A stretch of DNA of 64,000 nucleotides from contig NC_088786.1 of assembly GCF_949628265.1 (NCBI RefSeq), positions 14,074,001 through 14,138,000 on the forward strand. Direction: 5' to 3'. Below are positions 50,072-61,198 of the stretch, piece by piece (within the stretch, counting starts at the first letter, position 1; the number at the start of each line of letters is the position of its first letter). The notes under the pieces were generated by a model that worked only from the letters and a program-made list of their open reading frames with translations, did not search any database and was not told the origin of the DNA. This DNA is from Cloeon dipterum (lineage: Eukaryota > Arthropoda > Insecta > Ephemeroptera > Baetidae). The translations under genes were made by a program, and so were the position numbers.

Positions 50072-50857
50072 TCAGTGAATCTTCTCATGAAACACTGCGG
50101 TGAAAAAGTTAGTCAATTTTATTTGTAAATATTTGAATCGGCGAGAGAGGAATCGAATACATCTTTTGTGGAATACACATTCAAATGCAACTAAAATTAT
50201 TGTAAGGACAGCAGCTATAACGTCCAGATTGTGCTTCTGAACGAGGTACTGATTGCGAGAGGCTAGCTTAAGGTGTTCCGCGCCTTTCGTTTTCGCTACC
50301 ATCTCTACGAACCACACCGCTCGCTCCGTCGGACTGGTCATCTGGTTGCGGAATATCTGCTTCAAGAGGTACGATTCGCTAGAAAATCTGAACAGAAATT
50401 GAGAAAAATTAAAAAAAAAATCTAAATGAAAAACTGTGAAAATAAAAAGATTCAATATTAATAATAAATTACATTGTCAAAACTCAATATTTTGATTATT
50501 TTTATCATTTGAAAATATTTGTGCACTCTTGGCTACAAAAGTGGCCAACTTATTTCTTCTATTCAAACAGTTTTACCAAGCATAGAAGCATCCATTTATT
50601 TATTGTATGAATTAAATTTGTGAAATGAAAACCACCATACTTTTGATTTGAGATCACGGTCTGCAGAGTTTTTACGATCTCGTCGACGGTGGAGTCCTTG
50701 TCGACCCTTAGTGCGACGCCCCTGTCCACCAACATGGCAGACACGTCGGCCTGGTCGGCGAACACGGGCAGAGTGACCGCTGGCACGCCGTGCCACACCA
50801 GCTCCATGGCCCCGTTCATGCCGCAGTGTGTGAAGAAGAGCCGCGTCTTCGGATGGC

Positions 50858-50912
50858 CTGTCGATTCCGTCATTAAATTTACTGATGCGATTGAAAACTT
50901 ATTGGATCTCAC
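50858..50912 (-). other. 55-nt intron 3 of copy A, identical in copy B
   Basis: A very short GTGAGA...CGACAG intron that appears identical to the intron at 57612-57666 of copy B, unlike the other introns of the pair. It lies inside the conversion tract. Confidence 0.8.
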
Positions 50913-52267
50913 CTAGAACGTCCTGCTGTGGCACCCAACGTTGAATGCGGACGTTTTCCGGCACTGACGTGTTAGCAGGCAGCTCACCAGCCAGTTTCAT
51001 GAGCACCTTTTGTGACATTCGCGCAAAAGCAGCCAAAATTTTACGGAGCAGTCTTGGAGGAGCCGCAGGTGCCGTCAGGTCGACAGTAGAACCAAATGAG
51101 AAGAGAATAACGCCGTGCTCACCGGAACTCTGCATGAAATCTTCTAGGTCCTTTATAGATAATTTTTTTATTATTATTTTAGTTCGTTTTTAGTAAGTTT
51201 AAACAGTATTTTTAGCCAAAACTCTTAGCAGCAACCTTCAATTCGCTGTGGCTGCGGCGATTGCTCCCATATAACCTCTGACAAAGAGTTCAGCTTTAAC
51301 TATCCGGTGGATAATTGAGCGATTTTCGTCACACTAAACTTTGCACTTTATGGAAAGAAATTACCGGCCATCGCCGCTGCCACAGCGAATTCTAAATTTA
51401 AAAGTCATTGATACGTAAGGATTTGCATTTAGGAAAGTTTGCAAGTCAATCATTTCAAACCCGCAGAAAGCGTCATTTCTGTGTTTGTCTTGCTCTCACG
51501 TGCTTATGCGAGTTTCCTTTTATTACTAATACATGTTTGGTTAATATATTGATTTAAAGAGCAGTGTTACCTGCGGCAGAGGCTTGGGCTGCCTACACTG
51601 CATGCACCCGACGTTGATCACGTTTGGCGGGTACTCCCTGGGGAAGTCGAGACTGAAGTCGTTGTTGGCCAGCACGCCGGACAAGTTGGCCAGCAGCGCC
51701 TGCGAGCCGGGCGTGCCGGGCAGGTGCTTCTGCACCACCCAGTCGATCATGACGAAGTGCACGCGCACCATCACGTCGGTCACCAGGTGGTAGAAGAGGT
51801 TGACGGCGCGCTGCGCGAAGTTCATGCGGTCCGTGTAGCCGCTCATAAAGCTGGGCAGCGCGCCCGTCGGCGTCGACAGGCCGCCGCTGAACGGCAGCTC
51901 GCATCCGTTGAACGCCAGGTTCCAGTAGCCGACCGTAGGCCAACGCAAGGCCGCACTCGTTCGTCAGCAGGTCGGCGATGCTAAGGTCAAAGTGCGAGAG
52001 CCTGAGCTTCCTCAACAGCTTCGCGTCTCCAAGCATTCGGTCGCACATTGACGATAGAGTTAGCGCGCCATCCATCGGAATGCGCCACGGCGTAAGACCA
52101 GATGTCCACGCACGATCCATCGGCACTTGAAATCTAAAAAAATATTATCACGTCTGGCATCTTGTGCAACAGCTGGTTAAAGTTGCTGCTTGTAGATTCA
52201 AAAGAAATTTTTAGTGCGGAAAAAGACAACGAAATACCTAAAAATATCATTTTGAAAAGAGGAAAAA

Positions 52268-52492
52268 TCAATCTGTTAGTTCAGTGTTCTGAGAAAAATA
52301 TTTGGCTAAATTTTTGTTTGAATGCGATAGATTTCTAGTTCATGCAAAGGTTGGGTGACATTTTTCTCTAGAAACGATAGCAGCGAAGACTTGAAAGCAT
52401 ACTGCTATTTTTACACTTACAGATAAGGGGCCAGGGATCGCATTCAATGCGCCCTCGATCTGCCGATTAAGTTGACTTGATGCATTGTAGAT
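52268..52492 (-). repeat. Relic 5' block (promoter/exon 0-like) inside intron 1 of copy A
   Basis: This block is homologous, with moderate identity, to 60973-61198 upstream of copy B. Shared landmarks on the plus strand are TTTTTGTTTGAATGC, GTTCATGCA, ACACTTAC and GATGC.TYG. On the minus strand both copies keep a strong donor GTAAGTGTAA (here 52420-52411). In B the block sits where a 5'UTR exon would be; in A it lies downstream of exon 1. See the finding on a chimeric gene. Confidence 0.6.
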
Positions 52493-53054
52493 GAAAAAAA
52501 CACGCAAATATTTATTCAATATTTAATTTTAAGGTTTTTTTAACTTCTGCTCATTGTCAGCTCTTCCCAAGTGCTATGAGCTCATTGGGTTGCAAAGAAA
52601 CCCAGATTTAAATTTAACTTTCAGCAAAAGTTTGTTTGGTGTTTTCGAACGCGTCAATTTTTAGTAGCAAACATTAAAAAGTGTCATTCAAAATGTTGAG
52701 ACAGTTTGATTTGGCTCGTTAACAATTGACATAAAAGAATGCGCAATTTTCCTACCTTCCCTCTTTTTCTCTGGTGATCATGGGGAGGCTTCCTTTAGAG
52801 TTGTCCAATGTCAAATCGATGTATGTAATGTTCTTGTGGGCTAGCCGAGGGGGCTCCAGGGTGTGTTTGAAATTAAGGAAGGTGACCTTGTGCCCCCTGG
52901 CCATTAGGTTGGCGCTTATGTGCTGCAGTTGCATCTCGTGGCTCGCACCACCGATCATGTTGACCACCAAAAAATTAAATGATCCATCAGAAGAACTTAA
53001 AAGCTGTAAGAGAACGCCGGAGAGAAAGAGCAAGGAGGCAACCTCTCTAGCCAT

Positions 53055-56000
53055 CTCAATGAATGAGACTATAAGGAATAACCAGCCTGAGAAGACTTTT
53101 TATCTGGTGGGGCCGCTTCTCGTTTGATGGAGCAACCTCTTATTTTTTCTGCGCATTACTGTTCGCAAGTAAATATTTTCTCATTTCCTAGAGTAATTGC
53201 TAGATTTCCAGATATATGAAAAGAAGTAAAAAATACTTTTAAAGAAATTAACGTCCCACATTCTATCATATTGCCACCGAAATATTATTTGCTGCAAAAA
53301 CAGTTTTGAAAATTTAGTTTTCCTTTCAACTTTTAGCCTGTGTTGTATTGCACGTCCCTAGTTGCAACTATCCTATTATTTTAAGGAAAAACTAAAAAAA
53401 TTGTGCATTTCTGTGAAATCAATTCATAATTCGTTCAAATTGTGATTTTCTCCCTAATCAAAGTTAATTTTCACCATTATTAATTTCAATATTTATTTAA
53501 TTTATAATATTATTTATGTCAGTGGTCACCAATATAATACAAAAAAATTGAAGAAAAGCAAATGTACAGTAAAGCGAACAGGTCATATAATGTTCATGGT
53601 ATTGCTGGTGAATATAGATGTTCTTTTAATGTGGCGCCTTCCCACCACTACTATTCTAGCAATTAGTTTGCATTTAACCTGTATCACCAGGAGACAGTGT
53701 AAAGGTGCGATAACCGCTGCACCCCTGACTGCACCTTCAACCTCGCACGACAGGAGTCTAATCGAAAAATGTTCTCTCCGACTAGGATTGAGATTTCGTG
53801 CGATAAATATATAGAGGCGCCACAGTATTATATAAAAACCATTTTTAAGTATTAATTTATATAGATGGCTGCATTTTGCAAAATTTCCTGCTTTCAGTTT
53901 ATGTTTTGCACTGCTTACCTGCTTTCATAATGTTGGTTCCACGTTATATAGTGCAATCGTGAATAAACACGAATTCAGTGAAAATATAATATAGCTTTTT
54001 AATAGAGAGTTAATAATGATAATCATACAAAACATTAGCTTGCTATCAGCACTGCACCATCATATTAACTCCTATGCAGCCCCTGAGGCAATATGCAACT
54101 TTCATTTCACCTTTCCTTTAATTAAAAATGCATTATTCAAATTTGAATATATATAAAACTATAGGCACCGATGGCAGACGTATGCACTAGGTCTACAGCT
54201 TCCTACTCTCACTTTCCAAGACATACATATATAACGAAGTGCTGCAACCATACAACTCCTATGTCAAGAAAAAGCGGAGAAGGTGGATAGCGGGATTAGA
54301 TAAAGGTATATAGCCTGTACCGTTTGCTATCACTTGATGGCGCAACGATGCTACATACAAAGCCATAAAAAGCATTGTATTCAATAGGCTTTAGAAATAG
54401 ACAATTCTGCATGCCAATCGACAGCTTTTTTACATGGCTTTTGATAAATTATCTTTGAAACTTTCACAAGGCATCAAATTCGATAGCAAAAGGGGCATTT
54501 CCAGATCCAGAATAGAAAGTTCTAATGCTTAAAGCATTGATGATATGTCAGCAAAGCCCCTGAAGCTCAATAAAATCCGTGCAAAATTAGTTGGCTAATG
54601 CATAACAGAAAAAATGAATTTACCGTTTGGAAAATTCATTTGGATTATTTGTAGGCATGTGGAATGTGAAGAAATGAGCGAGGGCAGCTGTTTTGGCAAG
54701 TTGTAGCATTAAAAGTTTGCATAAACGATTTAATGAACTCTTTGATCTAAAAGTTTCTCCTACTGCCTTCTTATGGCACAGAAACTATTTTCCGTATTTA
54801 CCATGAATGTTTTTGAAACATTGAAGCGAGTCAAAGCACGATATTTAATGAAAGTGCTACACCGGTATCTCAAAATACATTTGATCCCGTTACGTATATG
54901 AACTAGTGGCCAAAGACTTGAACTCTTATGTTACTGATTTAAAAGGGAAATATGATCTCCCTGAGACTGATACACTTATAAGAAGTTTTGTGACACAAAA
55001 ATTAAAAATAGACTTTTGATTTGTGATGAATTTCAGGAGACAGAAACAATGTTAAATGGGAATTAGAGGGTACCGAATTTTGAGGATAAACATGTATTTA
55101 CTCGATTTGCATGACATGGACATCAATATTTGTTATGTTTCAATCATATGTATCTTTATGAACCCCAAGATATTTTTAATTGTAGATTTTGTGGTGAACG
55201 GTGTGAAAATCAGTGAAAATGATCATATTTTGAAATGTCCAACAAAAAGAATTAGTTAAAGAGAAGCAGCAAAGAGTTGTAAAAATTGATAATTACAAAT
55301 TATTGTAGGAATAGTATGTTGCTCGCATAACTCATAATATTATTAAGTTCATTCATTAATTTATTTGTTCCACTTGCTATTCTCTGAAATATGTATAATC
55401 TTTTGATTAATTTGAGGCTATATATTGAACAGTTAATTGGGCAAACAAATCCAATAGACTAGCCAGCTTATCCTCAAACCTACAAAATTCATCTTACTTA
55501 TATCAGTTCCTTTTTTGTTTTAGCTAGTGCCTTATTCATGTGGTTTTAAATTACCGCTGCCTATGAGCTATGAGCATCGTGGCGCCGCTGCTAATTACCT
55601 TTATTGTGCTGCTGCTGATGATTTCTTCTGCTGTCTCTTCACTTTAGGCCAACTTCATTTTATTTTCTGCCACTAAAATTTCCACTAATAATGTTTCTTT
55701 CGTTGGTTTGCTCAGAAAATTCGGATTCTGGTGCCACTAACGTCTTTTGACCACACAAGGAATGTGTGAAACTCCAAGATTTTGAGATTGTAAAGACCTT
55801 CAGTGAACACCTAATTTGTATAGGGATAACGTATTGCTTATTTACTCGTCTTAGCTGCTCCACGGAACAGAAACATTCTTTTGAACAAGATCTCCTTATT
55901 TTTCAGAATAAAGCGATTGGTCGCAAATGTTTCAAAATATTTCAAAATGTATATGCAAATCAATTAAAATAAAGCTTGTGGAGTGGTGCAAATTTTTTCG

Positions 56001-56843
56001 TGCATAAAAAACCAAACACTTTTTTTGCTCTTTGCATTCTGCATTTTCATATCAGATATTAACAATTATTACTAAATATTATCAATTAAAATTAGAAATT
56101 TGAGTTCTAGCTGTCGTAGTCTCAATCAGTTGTGTTGTTTTCCAGTACATTTGTGTAAATATATATATATTTTTTCTTTTGATATATCTTGCTACGGTTT
56201 CACTATTCAGGTGTATTTTTAACGAACAGGACTCGATTAATATTCGGCTCCCTTAGTACTTCTAATGACATCTCTAGGTTAAATTTCAATAAATTTCATC
56301 CTGAGGCGTTCAAAGCGAAAATTATATTTGAAATTGCGAAACCACAACATCAGAAAGTAAAGCATCACAATATTACGGCACAGAGAAATCTGAAATATTT
56401 TTATTGTAATAAACGGGAATATGTGTTCTAAAATCGTTCATGTAAAACTACTTAAATAGGGCCACAAAATGTTTCACATTATGAATGATCAATCTAACTT
56501 TTAAAACAAATAACAATATTTGAAATTGAATTAAATGTTACAGGTGATGATAAAAAGCTTTGAATATTTACAAGGGAACCAAGATCAAATATCGAGATTA
56601 AATATAAATTCTAAGAGACTTGAGCAATTTCAATGACATTATTCTGTCTTAAATATTATTTACACAGTTTTTTTCCTATTAAACTTCAAGTATTTTCCAG
56701 TCATAAAATCACACATTCTAATGTACTAATTTAACAACTCAATCAATAAAAATAAAGTTCACCAAATATTGTACAAATTGAGCGAACGCAATAATTAGAG
56801 TATTTAAAATAAAATATGACGAGATTTATTTCAAAAGAGTAAT
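53055..56843. other. Spacer between UGT copies A and B
   Basis: AT-rich with no supported gene. A 10-bp inverted pair TGTGGCGCCT (53630-53639) / AGGCGCCACA (53815-53824) brackets GC-richer sequence. No further UGT exons were seen by eye. Confidence 0.45.
56825..56830 (-). terminator. Polyadenylation signal of UGT copy B
   Basis: AATAAA on the minus strand (TTTATT on plus) begins 14 nt after the stop codon of copy B. Confidence 0.5.
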
Positions 56844-59800
56844 TCAGTGGATCTTTTCATGAAACGCTGCTGTGAATAAGTTAAAAATTTTAGTTTTTAA
56901 ATACTTCAATGGGCGAGATAGATGTCGAATACCACTTTTGCGGGACACTAAAAGACACTCAAATGTGACCAATAAAATTGAGATGACGACAGCAATCACG
57001 TCCAGATTGTGCTTTTGCACGAGGTTTTGCGTGCGAGAAGCAAGTTTCAGGTGTTCCGCGCCTTTTGTGTTGGCAACCATCTCCACAAACCACACTGCCC
57101 GTTCTATTGGGCTATTCATCTGGTTGCGGAATATTTGCCTCAAGCGATGAGCTTCATGTGAAAATCTAAAAAAACAAACAAGTTCAGAAAAATGCTCAAA
57201 ATTCTAAACACTCATTTTTTGGAAAAAAAACCTTTTGCCACATATTCCGTATATGTTTCATATGATCATGTTCAAAAACGTACAAGTAGTGCAAGCTGTT
57301 CTTTTCGATTATAAATTTATATTAAAAATATTAAAAATTTAGTCCAAGTTCAATACCGATTCAATTAGGGAATAAATACGAAAACTTGATTTACTTTTGA
57401 TCCAAAGTCACAGTCTCGAGTGCTCTAAAGATCTCGTCGACGGTGGAGTCCTTGTCGACCCTTAGTGCGACGCCCCTGTCCACCAACATGGCAGACACGT
57501 CGGCCTGGTCGGCGAACACGGGCAGAGTGACCGCTGGCACGCCGTGCCACACCAGCTCCATGGCCCCGTTCATGCCGCAGTGTGTGAAGAAGAGCCGCGT
57601 CTTCGGATGGCCTGTCGATTCCGTCATTAAATTTACTGATGCGATTGAAAACTTATTGGATCTCACCTAGAACGTCCTGCTGTGGCACCCAACGTTGAAT
57701 GCGGACGTTTTCCGGCACTGACGTGTTAGCAGGCAGCTCACCAGCCAGTTTCATGAGCACCTTTTGTGGCATTCGCGCAAAAGCAGCCAAAATTTTACGG
57801 AGCAGTCTGGGAGGAGCCGCAGGTGCCGCCAGGTCGACAGTAGAACCAAATGAGAAGAGAATAACGCCGTGCTCACCGGAACTCTGCATAAAATCTTCTA
57901 GGTCCTATTTCAACAATTTTGCTAAATAATATTACCTCAAAATCTGACTAACAATTATTAAATAATAAAAAAGCCTCAAATTTGGTGCTTGCGACGTTGG
58001 ATTTTATACTTTTAATTTTTAATTTAGAAACGATAAAATAATCAGAAAGGAATAAATGCAATATATTGAATATTAGTGAAATAAATCTTATACTAACATA
58101 TTCATTCAAAACATTCCTTTTCAAATCAATATTCTTCAAATATTTAAGAAAACAGTTATTAAATTAGAGCAATTTGAAATGACTTACAGATTAATTTTGA
58201 TCAAAGTAGTAAGCGGCAGTGAATTCATAATTACCACAAACAATAATTTTATTGATGACCATAACTTTTTAATTTTAGCCGTATTAACAGACTCAAAGCT
58301 TGACGTGACGTCTTTCTTGCTTCTTTCGCTGACAAAAAAGCAATTTTACATTGGAAAAGCATGAACATTTTTTTATTATTTAATTAAATAGCAGCGTTAC
58401 CTGCGGCAGAGGCTTGGGCTGCCTACACTGCATGCACCCGACGTTGACCACGTTTGGCGGGTACTCCCTGGGGAAGTCGAGACTGAAGTCGTTGTTGGCC
58501 AGCACGCCGGACAAGTTGGCCAGCAGCGCCTGCGAGCCGGGCGTGCCGGGCAGGTGCTTCTGCACCACCCAGTCGATCATGACGAAGTGCACGCGCACCA
58601 TCACGTCGGTCACCAGGTGGTAGAAGAGGTTGACGGCGCGCTGCGCGAAGTTCATGCGGTCCGTGTAGCCGCTCATAAAGCTGGGCAGCGCGCCCGTCGG
58701 CGTCGACAGGCCGCCGCTGAACGGCAGCTCGCATCCGTTGAACGCCAGGTTCCAGTAGCCGACCGTAGGTACGCCGAGGCTGCTCGCCAACGCAAGGCCG
58801 CACTCGTTCGTCAGCAGGTCGGCGATGCTAAGGTCAAAGTGCGAGAGCCTGAGCTGCCTCAGCAGTTGCGTATCACCCAACAGTCGGTCGCACATGGAGT
58901 AAAACGTGAATGCACCTTCCATAGGCGTGCGCCACGGCTTGAGGCCGTTTGTCCATACGTGGTCCATCGGTATCTTAAATCTGTTGAACGAAGAAAAAAT
59001 TGGGATAGTAAATTTTGTTAAATCAAAAATTTAAAATACAAATTACTTCAACAATTTAATTTCAAATAAAATGTTTGATATTTGATGACGTATGATTTAC
59101 TAGATTTAACATTTGAAGAAACGTGTCATTCAATTCCACTCTTATTAAAAACGACTTTAAATTACCGAACCATAAATAGATTAATATCAAGAAACTTTTA
59201 GGCAGGCCCTACGATAAAACGAACAACTCGCGAAAAATCCTTTTCCCAATAACGTCGCGAACGATTCATTGGAGGAAGTCCAGTCCAGATAAGGTCAAGC
59301 TTTTTTTATTCTAATATGTAGGTTATTTTTCGTGCCTTCAATAAAAAAGTGATTTATATTTATCCTCAACATTTTGGCCTGGCATAATCCGTGTTATTTA
59401 TCATCTGGAGCTTTGAATGTATATTCGTTCAAAATAATTTGTGTCAAAGCTTCCTCTATTCATCTATGTATTGCCAGAGAAGTGATAATTTACGATTATC
59501 TCATATATTTATAGACTGTAAAATATGGAAATTAGTGACTGTTATTTGTACCGCTAATACAGCTAATTCTCAAGACATCGAAAGTGTTTACCCGACCCAT
59601 TTCTGCATTTAGTGACGAGCTCAACGGAATTTGCTGAACGCTTGTAGAATATTCTATGCAAATACATCGAAGAGAAAATAACAAATACCTTTCCAATGAA
59701 AGTATTAGTGATAGTAAAATTGTATATCCAAAACTAACTCTGCTAATTAACAAATAAGTACAACCCATTAGAACCTTTTGTTCATTGCTGACTACGCTAC

Positions 59801-60758
59801 TGACGTTTTTACGAACAAATGTTCCGGAGTAAAATGTATACTACCTAAAATTGCCTTTGACGCATCGGTAGAGTGTAGGGAAAAATACAATAAAAATGAC
59901 TTAGCAGCTTAGAGAACATAAATTCAGACAAACCACGTTCTATTGTGGGGAATCTTATTGTTAGAGAAAATTTTATTACAGGTAATGAACTACTATATAG
60001 TAAGGTCTGTGGGGCTGAAAAAGCTAAGTGTATAGAGCGACAACAAGTGAATTTATTTTGTCTGCAATTATTGCATTTTTTGCCATACTTTTTTGTAAAT
60101 ATTGGAGTAGTAATTTAATAGTATTATTAATTATTTTCATTTAATTCCAATTTTTCTCTCATTCTTATTAAAAGTTGCATAACGCCAGCAATTTGCGATT
60201 TTGGCTCTTCTTTCTTGGAAAATATTTTAATGACTTACTAGGAGTAACATAATTAAAATTAATGGAAAGAAATCTATTGATGCTGAGCAAAACTGGTTCC
60301 TCATAAAGAGACAGAGCTATCAACCAAGGTGTTAATTGAGGCACTTCTAGTTTTATGATTCACAAGCCTTTTTTCATTGTAAGTTTACTAATTCCGATGG
60401 AGAAGGGACTTTCGCAAAAAGAATTTAACAGCCCTGCGAGCCACCCGATTTTCACTCACCTTCCTTCTTTCTCCTGAGTCATCATGGGTACGCGTCCGTC
60501 CGAGTTGTCCACAGTGAGGGCGATGTACGTGACGTTCTCGTGAATTAGAGGCGGCGGCTCATGAGTGTATTTGAATTTGATGAATGTGACCCTGTGGCCC
60601 CGGGCGATGAGGTTGGAGCCCAGGTGCTGCAGTTGCATCTCGTGGCTTGCGCCGCCGAACATGATGAGCACTAAAAAGCTGAGAGAGGCCTCGGAGGAGC
60701 GCGCCAGCATCATCACAGCACTTGCCAAGCCGAGTAACAATGCAAACGCTCTGGCCAT
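56844..60758 (-). CDS. UDP-glycosyltransferase copy B, five exons, 551 aa
   Basis: Exons are 60758-60460, 58980-58401, 57904-57667, 57611-57395 and 57165-56844 (299, 580, 238, 217, 322 nt), phases 2, 0, 1, 2, all GT-AG, with no internal stop. The family conjugates sugars from UDP-sugar onto lipophilic acceptors at the ER lumen face. There is an N-terminal signal peptide (~25 aa); His39 in GGASHEMQLQH and Asp154 in LSIAD match the catalytic His/Asp pair of UGTs. WVPQQDVLG closes exon 3. The UGT signature lies at ~382-408 in exon 4 (THCGMNGAMELVWHGVP, ending FADQ with the sugar-contacting Asp-Gln). A transmembrane span (LDVIAVVISILLVTFECLLV) follows near the C-terminus, then a ~30-residue basic cytosolic tail ending HEKIH, which has Lys at -3 only and so is not a canonical dilysine signal. 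551 aa is slightly long for the family because of the tail. The start is chosen by alignment to copy A (MARE/MARA), not the ATG 23 codons upstream, since a TTCCAG acceptor at 60811 lies between. The UGT subfamily is not assigned. Confidence 0.9.
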
Positions 60759-60810
60759 CTCGGAAAATGAGTCTAACAGCAAACGTGGTTGCGGTTCCGA
60801 TGGTTCGCCC

Positions 60811-61198
60811 CTGGAATAGGAAATCATTCAGTTTCGTTTCGGGCCATAGCAAAATTAGATTCCAAGTGATTTTATTGCGGATCAGCAGAGCAACTATGCT
60901 CCACACCTCCCCACATTCAGAACACAACAGATAAAAATACAAATTTTTTTTATTTAACAGAGGGAATTAAGAAAATCAGTTAGTAAGTTCAGTTTTTGGC
61001 AAGGAAAATTTGCCTCACTTTTTGTTTGAATGCACTAGAGTTCTGGTTCATGCACAGATTCGGTTACAGGTTATTCCACAGACGATAGCACACTACTTGG
61101 AAGCACTGCTCAGGCACTGTTACACTTACAAAGTGGGCCAGAAGTCGCATTCGATGCGCCCGCGACCTGCCCAGCAGATCGACATCATGCATCGTCGT
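60811..61198 (-). promoter_or_regulatory. Probable 5'UTR exon and promoter region of UGT copy B
   Basis: On the minus strand a strong donor GTAAGTGTAA starts at 61129, and a pyrimidine-rich acceptor CTATTCCAG ends at 60811, 53 nt before the ATG. This suggests a noncoding exon (ending at 61130) spliced to the coding first exon. The block 60973-61198 is conserved with 52268-52492 in copy A's intron 1, donor included. The transcription start is not identifiable by eye. Confidence 0.4.

Larger units (their letters stand above)
50072..53054 (-). pseudogene. UDP-glycosyltransferase copy A, frameshifted
   Basis: Five exons: 53054-52756, 52133-51571, 51150-50913, 50857-50641 and 50387-50072, with GT-AG introns at the same positions and phases as copy B. 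The family transfers sugar from UDP-sugars to small lipophilic acceptors at the ER membrane. Visible parts are a signal peptide, the catalytic-His segment GGASHEMQLQH, the IAD motif, WVPQQDVLG, the signature THCGMNGAMELVWHGVP...DQ, and a C-terminal transmembrane span (LDVIAAVLTIILVAF) with the tail ending HEKIH. Exon 2 lacks 17 bp present in B (TACGCCGAGGCTGCTCG at B 58770-58786; gap at A 51939/51940). After NECGLALA the frame shifts and terminates at 51593, predicting ~279 aa without the donor-binding domain. Everything else, including all splice sites, is intact. That suggests a recent lesion, an assembly error, or a gene only lately lost. An AG acceptor at 53087 just before the ATG implies an upstream noncoding exon. 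Confidence 0.85.

Noticed and set aside
50689..50916. Plus-strand ORFs opposite UGT exons 3-4 (also 57443-57670)
   Set aside because: Mirror images of conserved UGT exons that cross the intron; no independent evidence.
51724..51984. Antisense ORF over UGT exon 2 (also 58554-59021 in copy B)
   Set aside because: His/Val/Arg-rich shadow of a GC-rich coding exon; it breaks where the UGT frame is constrained, not the reverse.
60759..60827. Upstream in-frame ATG giving UGT copy B 23 extra residues
   Set aside because: The extension is hydrophilic, lies before the signal peptide, is absent in copy A and is crossed by a likely splice acceptor at 60811.
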